DNA of 64,000 bases from Pseudomonas izuensis (GTDB lineage Bacteria; Pseudomonadota; Gammaproteobacteria; Pseudomonadales; Pseudomonadaceae), in assembly GCF_009861505.1 (NCBI RefSeq), contig NZ_WTFT01000012.1:175043-239042 (forward strand), written 5' to 3'. Of the stretch, positions 14,858 to 23,920 are shown one piece after another. Within the stretch, counting starts at the first letter, position 1; every line of letters begins with the position of its first letter. The notes beneath the pieces are model-generated. The model worked only from the letters and a program-made list of their open reading frames with translations. It did not search any database and had not been told where the DNA came from. Made by a program: the position numbers and the translations under genes.

Positions 14858-16347
14858 CCGGCGCCACCCACGACTCGCCCAATCGCCCAGGCGCAATAGA
14901 GAGAATCAACATGTTCCGGTCCAAGACACCCACTGCTCAATTGCGGGCAAAAATGGAGCGTGCCCAGAACTACGAGGAGTGGGCCAAACACGCCGGCGCA
15001 CTGGATCAGCAGAGCGGCATGGACGACTGGCGCGAAAATGAAGTCTGCAATGACTATGACTACCGCACGGTGCGCCAACGAATGGAGCGACTGCGCGGCC
15101 TGCGCACCACCGGCGCCTGGACTCATCTGATGTTCACCCTCAACGAGGGCATCCATGGCAATCTGGCCGGGATGGGCAAGGCAACCCTGTACAGCCATGC
15201 TCACATGGGCACCAAGCATCTGATCCACCAGTACATCGAAGAAGTCTGCCTGTCCCTGGAGGCCATTGATGACCTTGGCGATGAGGTGATTTCGCTGGAG
15301 GAACGCCGGGACTTCTTCGTTCGCGCCAGCCACTGCTTCGGTCGTTCGGCACTGATGCTCAGCGGTGGCGCTATGCTCGGTTACTTTCACGTGGGGGTGC
15401 TCAAGGCGCTCCTTGAACAGGACCTGTTGCCGAGGATCATTTCCGGCTCCAGTGCCGGCTCGCTGGTAGCGGCCATCGTCTGCACGCACCGCCCCGATGA
15501 ATTGCTCGATCACCTGCAACCCGAACGGCTGACCATGACGTTCGACAACACCGCAGCTAAGCGACGCTCACGCTTGCCTTCGGTCCTGCAAGCCGAGGAT
15601 ATCGCCCGCTATGTGCAACGCCTGATTCCAGACCTGACCTTTGCCGAAGCCTACACAGTCAGCGGGCGTCACCTGAACATAACGGTGACGGGGCTCGAGC
15701 CGCAGCAGGCTCCACGCCTGTTGAATGCCATTACCGCGCCCAATGTGCTGATCCGTTCGGCCATTCAGGCCTCGGGGGCCGTCATGGGCATCTTCCCGCC
15801 GGTCACCCTGCAAGCAAAGGATGCCGCCGGCCAGCAAGTGCCGTACCTGCCGGAACAACGCTGGATCGACGGTTCCTTTATTGATGATCTTCCTGCCAAG
15901 CGCCTGGGGCGGCTGTATGGCGTCAACCACTTCATTTCCAGCATGGCCAATCCGGCGGCGTTGCTTTTCACACCTAACCCCAATGCCCATCCCGGCCTGT
16001 TTAAAATCGCAGTGGAGCAACAGATTCGCCTGGGCAAAGGTATCGCCACCCACCTGCTGCGCCTGTGCAGGAATCATCTACGCATCCGCAATCCCACCCT
16101 GGCCCGCTGGCAGCATCTTGGTTACAACATGCTGGTGCAGGACTACACCGCCGATATCAACATCTTTGTCAGCAAACGCTGGCACAGCCCGCTCAAACTG
16201 CTGTCGCCGTTACCTCTGCCCCAGATGCGACAACGGGTGCATGAAGGTGAACAGGCGACTTGGGAGCGTATGGAAATGGTGCGCAGTTGCACCGCAATCA
16301 GCAGAACCCTGGATCAAATCCTGACCCGCCGTGGGTGGCATGGCTGA
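14854..16347 (+). CDS. Patatin-like phospholipase with DUF3336 domain
   Basis: 497 residues. Residues 30-160 match the DUF3336 region found before the patatin domain in TAG lipases (NYEEWAKHAGALDQQSG, then YDYRTVRQRMERLR). The patatin domain follows: oxyanion loop SGGAMLGYFHVGV near 170-182, the nucleophile elbow GSSAG with Ser200, and the dyad Asp in WIDGSFIDD. It hydrolyses acyl esters of glycerolipids. GAGGAG 8 nt before the ATG at 14854 and the ATGA overlap with the WS/DGAT gene support this start; an internal ATG at 14911 is possible. One gene makes storage lipid and the other can release it. The yeast and plant lipases with this two-domain layout act on triacylglycerol. Confidence 0.85.
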   Translation: MTGATHDSPNRPGAIERINMFRSKTPTAQLRAKMERAQNYEEWAKHAGALDQQSGMDDWRENEVCNDYDYRTVRQRMERLRGLRTTGAWTHLMFTLNEGIHGNLAGMGKATLYSHAHMGTKHLIHQYIEEVCLSLEAIDDLGDEVISLEERRDFFVRASHCFGRSALMLSGGAMLGYFHVGVLKALLEQDLLPRIISGSSAGSLVAAIVCTHRPDELLDHLQPERLTMTFDNTAAKRRSRLPSVLQAEDIARYVQRLIPDLTFAEAYTVSGRHLNITVTGLEPQQAPRLLNAITAPNVLIRSAIQASGAVMGIFPPVTLQAKDAAGQQVPYLPEQRWIDGSFIDDLPAKRLGRLYGVNHFISSMANPAALLFTPNPNAHPGLFKIAVEQQIRLGKGIATHLLRLCRNHLRIRNPTLARWQHLGYNMLVQDYTADINIFVSKRWHSPLKLLSPLPLPQMRQRVHEGEQATWERMEMVRSCTAISRTLDQILTRRGWHG

Positions 16348-16436
16348 TCGCCTGTGCGCGGCCCATTCACATTCCACGACTTGAAGGACAGTGGTCGACC
16401 CGGCAGCGCTCTGCCGGGGCGGCCGCTGCGGGCTAA

Positions 16437-16919
16437 CTACGACTTCATAGCCAACGACATCGTCTTGAGCACCTGGTCAGGACTCAATTCAGCCTGCTTT
16501 ATGGCCTTAGCGAGTGCTGTGTTTGCAGTGATCAATCCCGCATTGAGGCCTGATATCGCCGCTTGTAGCGAACCCACTTTGGCTTTCACCTCTTCGGGGC
16601 TCAAACGGTTATCTGCCATCACCGCCTGCATTTGAGCCAATTTCTCAGCGATCTGCTGCTGCAGTTTGCGGATCATTTTCAAAATATGCTGAATGTCATT
16701 CGGCAATCCGCTTTCTTCGATATCACGGTTTTTACCGCTGGGGCCGGAAGCTTTCTGAATGCCAGCGCCGGACAGGGACACCTTGATGCCTTCTGTTGCC
16801 GCAGGGGGTGTTAACGCCGATGGCGTTACCTTTGAATCATCGCCCTTTTCTGCTTTGGTGAGATTCAACATCGAAGCCAGCCCGCTATTCCCTGAGGCAA
16901 GCGTATCTATGGTGGACAT
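16437..16919 (-). CDS. Hypothetical protein with helical C-terminal half
   Basis: 160 residues. The N-terminal 75 residues are low-complexity and Ser/Pro/Gly-rich with GIKVSLSGAGIQKASG. Residues 78-155 are strongly helical (IQHILKMIRKLQQQIAEKLAQM, then PEEVKAKVGSLQAAISGLNAGLI). No signal peptide or membrane segment is visible. I do not recognise the family; the disordered head and helical tail recall secreted or flagellar accessory proteins, but this is only an impression. It is a single gene, convergent with the patatin gene. Confidence 0.65.
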   Translation of the reverse strand: MSTIDTLASGNSGLASMLNLTKAEKGDDSKVTPSALTPPAATEGIKVSLSGAGIQKASGPSGKNRDIEESGLPNDIQHILKMIRKLQQQIAEKLAQMQAVMADNRLSPEEVKAKVGSLQAAISGLNAGLITANTALAKAIKQAELSPDQVLKTMSLAMKS

Positions 16920-17040
16920 TCAGGGCACTCCTTGCTGTTGATCGGATACCGGGTTATCGGCCGTCGGGGCAAGAGGTTGACGGGTGCGAGGAAAACTCAG
17001 GCTTCCCTTAAAAATCCACGCCCCCTGGAAATGATCCATT

Positions 17041-17140
17041 GCAGGAGCGATCTTGCTCGCGAAAGTCGTTAGCGATGCCCCGTGTTTACTGACTAAACGC
17101 AGCGCACTTGAGTCCATCGCGAGCAAGCTCGCTCCTACAG
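17041..17140. repeat. REPIN 1 (inverted REP pair)
   Basis: Two inverted REP units (AGGAGCGATCTTGCTCGCG and CGCGAGCAAGCTCGCTCCT) bracket about 60 bp. It has the P. fluorescens-type REP core and lies between the hypothetical gene and the tRNA terminator. The left unit has one base changed (GATC for GAGC), so it is slightly degenerate. Confidence 0.85.
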
Positions 17141-17160
17141 AACTCACTTTTTCACAGGCA

Positions 17161-17193
17161 ATAAAAAACCCCGTAGATCATCGATCTACGGGG
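17161..17193 (-). terminator. Terminator of the pgsA-tRNA-Gly-tRNA-Cys unit
   Basis: A perfect 11-bp stem (CCCCGTAGATC, 17169-17179, with GATCTACGGGG, 17183-17193) with a 3-nt loop is followed on the minus strand by TTTTTTAT. It starts 10 nt beyond the tRNA-Cys CCA. Confidence 0.9.
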
Positions 17194-17203
17194 TTGTTTA
17201 TAG

Positions 17204-17277
17204 TGGAGGCCGAGGTCGGAATCGAACCGGCGTAGGCGGATTTGCAATCCGCTGCATAACCATTTTGCTACTCGGCC
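17204..17277 (-). tRNA. tRNA-Cys (GCA anticodon)
   Basis: 74 nt including CCA. The acceptor arm GGCCGAG pairs with CTCGGCC, the discriminator is U (a Cys identity base), the anticodon loop carries GCA in GGATTGCAAATCC, and the T-arm is GCCGGTTCGATTCCGAC. It follows tRNA-Gly by 46 nt. Confidence 0.97.
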
Positions 17278-17323
17278 TCAAAACATTTGCTGTCAGTAGC
17301 GCGACATCAAATGTGTGCAAACT

Positions 17324-17399
<76 letters not shown>

Positions 17400-17462
17400 G
17401 TCTTGGTGTGGCGCATTCTATAGAATCCAGAAGCCCCGTCAACCCTTTGATTCAAAAAAGTT

Positions 17463-18023
17463 TTATTTCTTTTCAACGTCGGTCTTCAGATGCGGCCAGG
17501 CAGCCCGCAAGTATTGGACCATGGACCACAACGTCAGGCCTGCGGACACCATCAGCAAGGTATAACCCAACAATACCCAGAAGCTGAAATCCGACGGATT
17601 GGCCAGCAGGATCACCAGCGCCAGCATCTGAGCGGCGGTTTTCCATTTGCCCAGGTTCGACACGGCCACATGGGCACGGGCGCCGAGTTCGGCCATCCAT
17701 TCACGCAAGGCGGAGACCACGATCTCGCGACCGATGATGACGGCAGCCGGCAGCGTGAGCCACAGGTTCCCGTGTTCCTGCACCAGCAGTACCAGTGCAA
17801 CGGCAACCATCAACTTGTCGGCAACCGGATCGAGAAAAGCCCCGAACGGTGTGCTTTGCTCCAGACGGCGGGCCAGATACCCGTCCAGCCAGTCCGTGGC
17901 AGCGGCAAATGCGAAGACCGAGGCTGACGCCAGGTAGCTCCATTGGTAAGGCAGGTAGAACAGTAAAATGAAGATCGGTATGAGCAGGACGCGTAGAACG
18001 GTAATCAGATTAGGGATATTCAT
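17463..18023 (-). CDS. pgsA: CDP-diacylglycerol--glycerol-3-phosphate 3-phosphatidyltransferase
   Basis: 186 residues. It makes phosphatidylglycerol-phosphate at the inner membrane. The CDP-alcohol phosphotransferase motif DGx2ARx8Gx3Dx3D is intact in the run that starts [10 protein letters not shown] and ends FLDPVADK. Hydrophobic helices flank it. The ATG at 18023 ([11 protein letters not shown]) is the family's usual start; an in-frame GTG two codons earlier is possible. Gene order gacA-uvrC-pgsA-tRNA-Gly-tRNA-Cys is the conserved Pseudomonas arrangement, with 32 nt after uvrC. Confidence 0.95.
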   Translation of the reverse strand: MNIPNLITVLRVLLIPIFILLFYLPYQWSYLASASVFAFAAATDWLDGYLARRLEQSTPFGAFLDPVADKLMVAVALVLLVQEHGNLWLTLPAAVIIGREIVVSALREWMAELGARAHVAVSNLGKWKTAAQMLALVILLANPSDFSFWVLLGYTLLMVSAGLTLWSMVQYLRAAWPHLKTDVEKK

Positions 18024-18055
18024 CGGCACAACTGGCTACGAGGTGAGGTGGCATT

Positions 18056-19879
18056 CTACTCGCTGTGCAGATTTGCATAAATCAACTCTGCGAGCTTTTT
18101 ACTGATCCCGGGTGCTTTGGCGATCTCTTCGATGCTGGCACGAGACAGCTCCTGCAATCCACCAAAATGTTTCAACAAATCGCGCCGACGTGTCGGCCCG
18201 ACACCGGCAATGCCTTCAAGCGTAGAGGTTCGACGGGTTTTGCCGCGTCGGGCGCGGTGCCCGGTAATGGCGAAGCGGTGAGCTTCGTCACGAATCTGCT
18301 GGATCAAATGCAGCGCGGGGGAATCACCGCGTAAAGTGAACTCATGGGCGGCGTCATTGAGGTACAGGGTTTCAAAACCGGCCTTGCGCGTCGCCCCCTT
18401 GGCCACGCCAAGGAGGATCAGATCCGGTACCGCCAGTTCATTGAGCACGTCGCGGGCCATGGACAACTGCCCCTTGCCGCCATCCACCAGCAGGATGTCC
18501 GGCAGCTTGCCCTCCCCGTCCTTCAACTTGCTGAAACGCCGGGTCAGCGCCTGATGCATCGCCGCATAGTCGTCCCCGGCCGTCACGCCTTCGATGTTGT
18601 AGCGACGGTAGTCGGACTTGATCGGACCTTCAGGGCCGAACACCACACAGGACGCCACGGTCGCCTCGCCGCTGGAGTGACTGATGTCGTAGCACTCGAG
18701 GCGCTGTGGCGGTTCGTCCAGCTTCAGCACGTCGGCCAGCGCATCGAAGCGTGCCGTGATGTGCTGACGATTCGCCAGGCGCGCACCCAGTGCCTGCTCG
18801 GCATTGGTCACCGCCAGTTGCTGCCAGCGTGCTCGCGTGCCGCGCACCCGGTGACTGATGGTCAATTCGCGACCACGCAGCTCGTCGATGGCGGCAATCA
18901 GGGTCGGGAAATCTTCGTGGACCACGTTGACGATCAGCTCGCTGGGCAAGTCGCGCTCAGGACTGCTGATGAAGTACTGGCCAAGAAACGCCGCCATGAC
19001 TTCGGAAACGTCCTCCTCGATACCGACTTGCGGGAAGAAGTTCTTGCTTCCCAGCACCCGCCCACCGCGCACGCTGATCAAGTGGACGCAGGCACCGCCC
19101 GGGTTGACGAACGCCGCGATCACATCGACATCCCCCGTCCCGCCTTCCATGCTCTGCTGGTCCTGAACCCGCCGCAGCAGCGAGATCTGATCCCGCAATT
19201 CGGCGGCACGCTCGAACTCCAGGTTGACCGCGGCCTCTTCCATGGCAGCCGACAACTCATCGGTCAGCGCGTTGCTGCGACCTTCGAGGAACATCACCGA
19301 GCGCCGCACGTCTTCGGCATAAACCTCGGGTTCCACAAGACCGACACAAGGCGCCTTGCAACGCTTGATCTGGTATTGAAGGCAAGGTCGTGTACGGTTC
19401 TTGTAATAGCTGTCTTCGCACTGGCGAACGAAAAACGTCTTTTGCAGCAGGCTCAGGCTTTCACGAATCGCACCGGCGCTGGGATAAGGACCGAAATACT
19501 TGCCCTTGGCCTTTTTCGCGCCGCGATGAATGCTCAAGCGCGGGAACTGGCCATCGGACAGAAACACATAGGGATAGGATTTGTCGTCCCGCAACAGGAT
19601 GTTGTACGGCGGACGCCATTCCTTGATCAGCGTCTGTTCAAGCAGCAGCGCTTCGGTTTCATTGGCCGTGATGGTCGTTTCGACCTGCGCGATACGTGCC
19701 ACCAGCGCGGCGGTCTTGGGTGCCAGGCCGGTTTTGCGGAAGTAACTCGACAGGCGATTCTTGAGGTTCTTGGCCTTGCCGACATACAGCAGGCGTGCGT
19801 CGCTGTCGAACATGCGATACACACCGGGGCGCCCACTGACGGTTGAGAGAAAGGCACCTGGATCGAAGGTATCAGTCAT
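18056..19879 (-). CDS. uvrC: UvrABC system protein C
   Basis: 607 residues, full length. The GIY-YIG nuclease domain is at the N-terminus (GVYRMFD, then [14 protein letters not shown], about residues 18-45). The UVR domain lies near residues 205-240 ([20 protein letters not shown]), the RNase H-like 5' nuclease in the middle ([11 protein letters not shown], then [10 protein letters not shown]), and two helix-hairpin-helix motifs at the C-terminus ([19 protein letters not shown]). It makes both incisions in nucleotide excision repair. It starts 2 nt after the gacA stop, so the two are co-transcribed and probably coupled. Confidence 0.97.
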   Translation of the reverse strand: MTDTFDPGAFLSTVSGRPGVYRMFDSDARLLYVGKAKNLKNRLSSYFRKTGLAPKTAALVARIAQVETTITANETEALLLEQTLIKEWRPPYNILLRDDKSYPYVFLSDGQFPRLSIHRGAKKAKGKYFGPYPSAGAIRESLSLLQKTFFVRQCEDSYYKNRTRPCLQYQIKRCKAPCVGLVEPEVYAEDVRRSVMFLEGRSNALTDELSAAMEEAAVNLEFERAAELRDQISLLRRVQDQQSMEGGTGDVDVIAAFVNPGGACVHLISVRGGRVLGSKNFFPQVGIEEDVSEVMAAFLGQYFISSPERDLPSELIVNVVHEDFPTLIAAIDELRGRELTISHRVRGTRARWQQLAVTNAEQALGARLANRQHITARFDALADVLKLDEPPQRLECYDISHSSGEATVASCVVFGPEGPIKSDYRRYNIEGVTAGDDYAAMHQALTRRFSKLKDGEGKLPDILLVDGGKGQLSMARDVLNELAVPDLILLGVAKGATRKAGFETLYLNDAAHEFTLRGDSPALHLIQQIRDEAHRFAITGHRARRGKTRRTSTLEGIAGVGPTRRRDLLKHFGGLQELSRASIEEIAKAPGISKKLAELIYANLHSE

Positions 19880-19881
19880 TT

Positions 19882-20523
19882 TCAGAGGCTGGCATCAACC
19901 ATGCCGTGACGAACCGCCAGCAGCGTCAACTCGACATCACTGCTGATCGAAAGCTTTTCGAAAATTCGGTAACGGTAGGTGTTCACGGTTTTTGGCGACA
20001 GGCACAGTTTGTCGGAAATGATCTGGACCTTCTGGCACCCGACAATCATCAACGCAATCTGGATTTCCCGCTCAGACAAGGCGTCGAAAGGCGAGTCATT
20101 GGTCGGCTGGAAGGACTTGATTGCCAGTTGCTGGGCAATCTGCGGACTGATGTAGCGCTGCCCGGCGAACACCAGGCGGATGGCCTGGACCATTTCCGGC
20201 AACCCCGCACCCTTGGTCAGGTATCCCGCTGCACCGGCTTGCAACAATCGAGTCGGAAACGGATCTTCCTCACACACCGTTACCGCGACGACTTTGATAT
20301 CAGGATGACTGCGCAACAGTTTTCGAGTGGCTTCGAGACCGCCGATCCCCGGCATCTTGACGTCCATCAAGACCACATCGGGTTTAAGCTCACGCGCCTT
20401 GAGCAGGGACTCTTCCCCCGATTCCGCCTGGCCGACCACTTGCAGGCCATCGATGTCAGCCAGCATTCGTGTAATGCCTGTACGAACGAGATCATGGTCA
20501 TCGACCACTAGCACCCTAATCAA
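19882..20523 (-). CDS. gacA: Response regulator GacA
   Basis: 213 residues. Receiver with acidic pair D8/D9 and phospho-acceptor D54 in LMDVKMPG, and a LuxR-type HTH from about residue 145 ([13 protein letters not shown], then [17 protein letters not shown]). GacA, driven by GacS, activates small RNAs that relieve RsmA/RsmE repression of secondary metabolism and exoproducts. I start it at the TTG at 20523, which places the first strand ([10 protein letters not shown]) as in known GacA proteins, some of which also use TTG; an in-frame upstream ATG at 20571 would add 16 atypical residues. The ribosome site (GGGGT) is weak. It is followed by uvrC after 2 nt. Confidence 0.95.
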   Translation of the reverse strand: MIRVLVVDDHDLVRTGITRMLADIDGLQVVGQAESGEESLLKARELKPDVVLMDVKMPGIGGLEATRKLLRSHPDIKVVAVTVCEEDPFPTRLLQAGAAGYLTKGAGLPEMVQAIRLVFAGQRYISPQIAQQLAIKSFQPTNDSPFDALSEREIQIALMIVGCQKVQIISDKLCLSPKTVNTYRYRIFEKLSISSDVELTLLAVRHGMVDASL

Positions 20524-20650
20524 GCAGACACCCCGCGATATGGTCTTATTGAGTTGCCGACACCTTAGCAAAAAAGCTTCAGGCAGACCTAGCGGAAAGC
20601 GTCAGATAAAAAGTTTCGATTTACTTTGAAACCCCGGTGGCAAGCGTGTT

Positions 20651-21094
20651 TCAGCGATGCGACCCATCGGTGTCGCGTTGCATTCGCAGAAAACACGCGT
20701 CCGTCCCCACTACCCGCAATCCCTTTCTTTCATATAACGCCCGCGCCGGATTGTTTTCAAAAACCGTCAAACGCAGTGCCGGGCGTCCCTCCAGGCAAGC
20801 CATGGCAAAAATCTGATCGATCGCCCAGGATCCGGCACCCTGCCGACGAAATGCCTCGGCGACCTGTAATTCGCGGATGTACAACGCCCTGGCGTCTCGA
20901 CTCAAACTGACATACCCCACCGGACGCTCGCCACAGACAATCAAGCGGTTTTCACGCCCCGCCCAGGCAACATCGAACGCCTCGTCCTGCCACAGCAGAC
21001 CGTGCTGGATGTAATAGCGCAGCATGTTCCGGCAGGTCAGCTCACGGGCAAAATCAAGTTCGCGGTCAGTGGCGGCATGCCATTCAAATTCCAT
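20651..21094 (-). CDS. GNAT family N-acetyltransferase
   Basis: 147 residues with a single GNAT domain. Motif A is LYIRELQVAEAFRRQGAGSWAI, containing the acetyl-CoA loop RRQGAG; motif B is near LTVFENNPARALYERKGLRVVG. It transfers an acetyl group from acetyl-CoA to an unknown amine. It lies upstream of gacA on the same strand; the 127-bp gap makes co-transcription unlikely. A GNAT gene beside gacA gives no clue to substrate. Confidence 0.85.
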   Translation of the reverse strand: MEFEWHAATDRELDFARELTCRNMLRYYIQHGLLWQDEAFDVAWAGRENRLIVCGERPVGYVSLSRDARALYIRELQVAEAFRRQGAGSWAIDQIFAMACLEGRPALRLTVFENNPARALYERKGLRVVGTDACFLRMQRDTDGSHR

Positions 21095-21247
21095 TTCGCC
21101 TCGATTGTTGTTTGCGGGAGCAAGAAGTGTGTCACAACCGCCGGGCCGCTCAAGCGATAGAAAACGCCATCAATGCCCGATAGCATATTCTGATTGAATC
21201 CTCGTGCCGGGCTCTAGTAAGCTCGGCGCATCCATCGGAGACGCATC

Positions 21248-21376
21248 ATGTTCAACGCCCTCTCACAGCTTCGTACCGCCAGCGCCCTGCGCTCGGTTGC
21301 GGCTGCCCCGGCGAACGACACTTGTGCTCCGGTCAGCTTTTATTTTGGGTATTGGTTTAGCCACTGGCGCGCCTGA
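21248..21376 (+). CDS. Aromatic-rich leader peptide 1
   Basis: 42 codons from an ATG with GGAG 7 nt upstream. Codons 31-40 read FYFGYWFSHW: three Phe, two Tyr, two Trp in ten positions. A strong terminator hairpin follows 49 nt after its stop, then comes DAHP synthase, the first enzyme of aromatic synthesis. This is the layout of transcription attenuation, where a ribosome stalled for charged aromatic tRNA would prevent the terminator forming. A possible competing pairing joins GGGTCG near 21402 to the CGACC of the terminator's 3' arm; this is an inference. Confidence 0.75.
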   Translation: MFNALSQLRTASALRSVAAAPANDTCAPVSFYFGYWFSHWRA

Positions 21377-21425
21377 TACCCACACGGCGCCCACTTTGAA
21401 CGGGTCGCCACCAGAGAATTCTCAA

Positions 21426-21462
21426 CCCCCGGTCGGCCTCCCGACCGGGGGTTTTGTTTTTT
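21426..21462 (+). terminator. Attenuator terminator upstream of DAHP synthase
   Basis: A perfect 11-bp stem CCCCCGGTCGG (21426-21436) with CCGACCGGGGG (21441-21451) and a CCTC loop, followed by TTTTGTTTTTT. It lies between leader peptide 1 and leader peptide 2, about 260 bp before the enzyme start. Confidence 0.85.
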
Positions 21463-21513
21463 CAGCCCTGAACAATTTTTAGCGACACACCAGACATACA
21501 GAGGATCAAGCAC

Positions 21514-21666
21514 ATGAACTACGCCACTTATTACCGTTACGACAGTTTTACCGCCTGGCGATTTACCACCCTCCGCTCGGGACAGCCTGCCGCCTCCGAT
21601 CGGTCACCCACAGGTGGCAAGCACACGCACGCAGCCAATTTGGCCAATTGTCGAACACCCCAGTAG
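21514..21666 (+). CDS. Aromatic-rich leader peptide 2
   Basis: 50 codons from an ATG with GAGGA 8 nt upstream. The first 17 residues, MNYATYYRYDSFTAWRF, hold four Tyr, two Phe and one Trp; the rest is polar. It starts beyond the attenuator terminator and its stop lies 48 nt before the DAHP synthase start (RBS AGGA at 21702-21705). No second terminator with a U-tract is evident between it and the enzyme. It may control translation of the enzyme or Rho access through ribosome stalling. The pairing of two such leaders in series is unusual. Confidence 0.65.
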   Translation: MNYATYYRYDSFTAWRFTTLRSGQPAASDRSPTGGKHTHAANLANCRTPQ

Positions 21667-21714
21667 GGCCGAGCGCGCGGGAGCGAACCCGCCGCCAGCC
21701 CAGGAAGCCTGAAT

Positions 21715-22782
21715 ATGAACTCGTCCGTTTCTGCTCTGCCGCTGTCCACCCTGAGCCCTGCCAATGAAGCACTGACCCTGCGTCTGCCCAGCTCATTGCA
21801 ACTCAAACAGCAATTGCCGCTCACCAACGCCTTGAGCCAACAAGTCGCCGCCCACCGCCAGGCGGTTCGCGCGATCCTCAACGGTGAAGATTCCCGCCTG
21901 CTGGTCATCGTCGGGCCCTGCTCGATTCACGACCCCAAATCTGCCCTCGAATACGCCGGCAATCTGGCCCGCCTGTCCGCCGAAGTCAGCGACACAATGC
22001 TGCTGGTGATGCGCGCCTACATTGAAAAACCCCGCACCACGGTTGGCTGGAAAGGTCTGGCCTACGATCCGCACCTGGATGGCAGCGATGACATGGCCGG
22101 TGGCCTGACCCTGTCGCGCGAGCTGATGCGCGAAATGCTCCTGCTGGGCTTGCCGGTGGCAACTGAACTGCTGCAACCCATGGCCGCCGGTTACTTCGAC
22201 GATCTGCTCAGTTGGGTGGCCATCGGTGCCCGCACCACCGAATCGCAAATCCATCGGGAGATGGCCAGTGGCCTCTGCATGCCGGTCGGATTCAAGAACG
22301 GCACCGATGGCGGTGTCGCGGTGGCCAGCGACGCGATGCGCTCGGCCGCCCATCCGCATCGCCATTTCGGTGTGGATAGCCAGGGACACCCGGCGATCAT
22401 CCAGACCCCGGGCAATGCCGACACCCACCTGGTATTGCGCGGCGGGCATCACGGACCCAACTACGACCGCGCCAGTGTGGCCAGGGTACACAGCGACTTG
22501 ACCCGTCTGAAGATCCCGGCGCGCATCATGGTTGACTGCAGCCACGCCAACAGCGGTAAAGATCCGCTGCGCCAGCCGGCGGTGTTCAATGACGTGCTTG
22601 AACAACGCCTGCAGGGCGACCGCTCACTGATCGGCATGATGATCGAAAGTCATTTGTTCGAGGGCTGCCAGCCGCTGGGCTCTGCACTGAAGTATGGGGT
22701 GTCGATTACTGATGGTTGCCTGGGCTGGAGCGGGACGGAAGATCTATTGCGCGAGGCCGCAAAACGGCTTCGCACACTGTAG
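21715..22782 (+). CDS. 3-deoxy-7-phosphoheptulonate synthase (class I)
   Basis: 355 residues, full class I (AroF/G/H type) length. The metal and substrate motifs are visible: VIVGPCSIHD with the Cys ligand, MRAYIEKPRTTVGWKG, GFKNGTDG, and GGHHGPNYD with the His ligand. It joins phosphoenolpyruvate and erythrose 4-phosphate, the first step to chorismate. It is preceded by two aromatic-rich leader peptides and an attenuator, so expression probably follows aromatic amino-acid supply. Which feedback type it is (Phe, Tyr or Trp) cannot be read. Its TAG stop is formed by the first bases of a REPIN (TGTAGGA). Confidence 0.95.
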   Translation: MNSSVSALPLSTLSPANEALTLRLPSSLQLKQQLPLTNALSQQVAAHRQAVRAILNGEDSRLLVIVGPCSIHDPKSALEYAGNLARLSAEVSDTMLLVMRAYIEKPRTTVGWKGLAYDPHLDGSDDMAGGLTLSRELMREMLLLGLPVATELLQPMAAGYFDDLLSWVAIGARTTESQIHREMASGLCMPVGFKNGTDGGVAVASDAMRSAAHPHRHFGVDSQGHPAIIQTPGNADTHLVLRGGHHGPNYDRASVARVHSDLTRLKIPARIMVDCSHANSGKDPLRQPAVFNDVLEQRLQGDRSLIGMMIESHLFEGCQPLGSALKYGVSITDGCLGWSGTEDLLREAAKRLRTL

Positions 22783-22878
22783 GACCGAGCTTGCTCGCGA
22801 AAAACGTCTGGACAACGCCATCATTCAGATTGAGCGCGTTATCGTTGGCGAACATCGCGAGCAAGCTCGCTCCCACAG
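22779..22878. repeat. REPIN 2, overlapping the DAHP synthase stop codon
   Basis: Inverted units TGTAGGACCGAGCTTGCTCG and CGCGAGCAAGCTCGCTCCC bracket about 60 bp. The TAG at 22780-22782 that ends the enzyme lies within the first REP unit. Confidence 0.85.
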
Positions 22879-23021
22879 GGTATGCGTACACCCGCGTTTT
22901 CAGCGTTGCCCTATTCCGTTTTCGCCAGATAACCGCGTCTTTTTCATACATCCCGCCACGTCCGAGTGTTTTAGAGTGAGGCCCGAAGCTCCTCCCTGAC
23001 CGCTGAAAAAAGGACAAAAAC

Positions 23022-23903
23022 ATGCAAAGGAATGCAGACACTCACTATCCCATCCTTCTCGTTCATGGGCTCTTCGGCTTTGACCGGATCGGCACCTTCG
23101 AACTCTTCCATGACATTAAACAAGCGCTCAGAAACGCTGGCGCGAGAGTCTTTGTGCCACACCTGTCCGCCACCCACAGCAACGAAGTACGGGGCGACCA
23201 ACTGCTGGCGCAGATGAAACGGGTTTTGCAAGGTACGGGCGCGAGCAAAGTCAACCTGATCGGACACAGCCAAGGGGCACTGGCCGCTCGCTATGCAGCA
23301 GCGGTAGCCTCTCATCGGGTGGCTTCGGTGACGTCCGTCAGTGGACCGAACCACGGCTCGGAGCTGGCGGACTTCCTGCGCAAGGCTCTCACGCCCGGTC
23401 ACCTGCCGGAACAGATCGCCGAGACGGTCGCGACCCTGTTTGCCGATTTTTTGTCATCACTCAGTGGCAAGCGCGGCCTGGCGCAAGATGCCATCGCCGC
23501 ACTGAATGCCCTTACCACGGAGGGTGTAGGCGTATTCAACGACAAGTATCCACAAGGGCTACCGAAAACCTGGGGTGGCAAGGGCTGCGAACAGGTCAAT
23601 GGCGTGCGCTATTACTCCTGGAGTGGCGTCTTGCCGGAAAGCGCCCTGTCCGACGGCTTCCATTTGCTTGATCCGTTGCACGGATTCTTGCGGGCCTTTT
23701 CCCGATATTTCATCACCGAAGCCCGGCAGAACGATGGCATGGTCGGCCGCTTCAGTTCCCATCTGGGGACCGTCATCCGTTCCGACTATCCCCTCGATCA
23801 TCTGGACACCCTGCGCCAGACCGGTGCTCCAGCGGCGAACTCTATCGACCCGATCGACCTGTACGTGCAGCACGCCGAACGCCTGAAAACAGCCGGTCTT
23901 TGA
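23022..23903 (+). CDS. Triacylglycerol lipase, family I (P. fragi type)
   Basis: 293 residues, alpha/beta hydrolase. It starts DTHYPILLVHGLFGFDRIG, strongly like the lipase of Pseudomonas fragi. The catalytic triad is at the same numbers as in that enzyme: Ser83 in GHSQG, Asp238 in NDGMVGRFSS and His260 in YPLDHLD. The oxyanion loop is VHGLFGF. No signal peptide is seen, as in the P. fragi protein, so export would be by another route. AAGGA precedes the ATG at 23022. It is monocistronic and lies between REPINs 2 and 3. No foldase gene is near. Confidence 0.9.
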   Translation: MQRNADTHYPILLVHGLFGFDRIGTFELFHDIKQALRNAGARVFVPHLSATHSNEVRGDQLLAQMKRVLQGTGASKVNLIGHSQGALAARYAAAVASHRVASVTSVSGPNHGSELADFLRKALTPGHLPEQIAETVATLFADFLSSLSGKRGLAQDAIAALNALTTEGVGVFNDKYPQGLPKTWGGKGCEQVNGVRYYSWSGVLPESALSDGFHLLDPLHGFLRAFSRYFITEARQNDGMVGRFSSHLGTVIRSDYPLDHLDTLRQTGAPAANSIDPIDLYVQHAERLKTAGL

Positions 23904-23920
23904 TCGTGATACGGGTCATT

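Noticed and set aside
16399..16418. Terminator hairpin after the patatin gene
   Set aside because: The 8-bp stem CCCGGCAG/CTGCCGGG is perfect but has no U-tract on either strand, so a terminator call is not supported.
18344..19846. 500-codon open frame on the plus strand opposite uvrC
   Set aside because: It is antisense to a complete conserved uvrC; composition is that of a GC-rich shadow frame.
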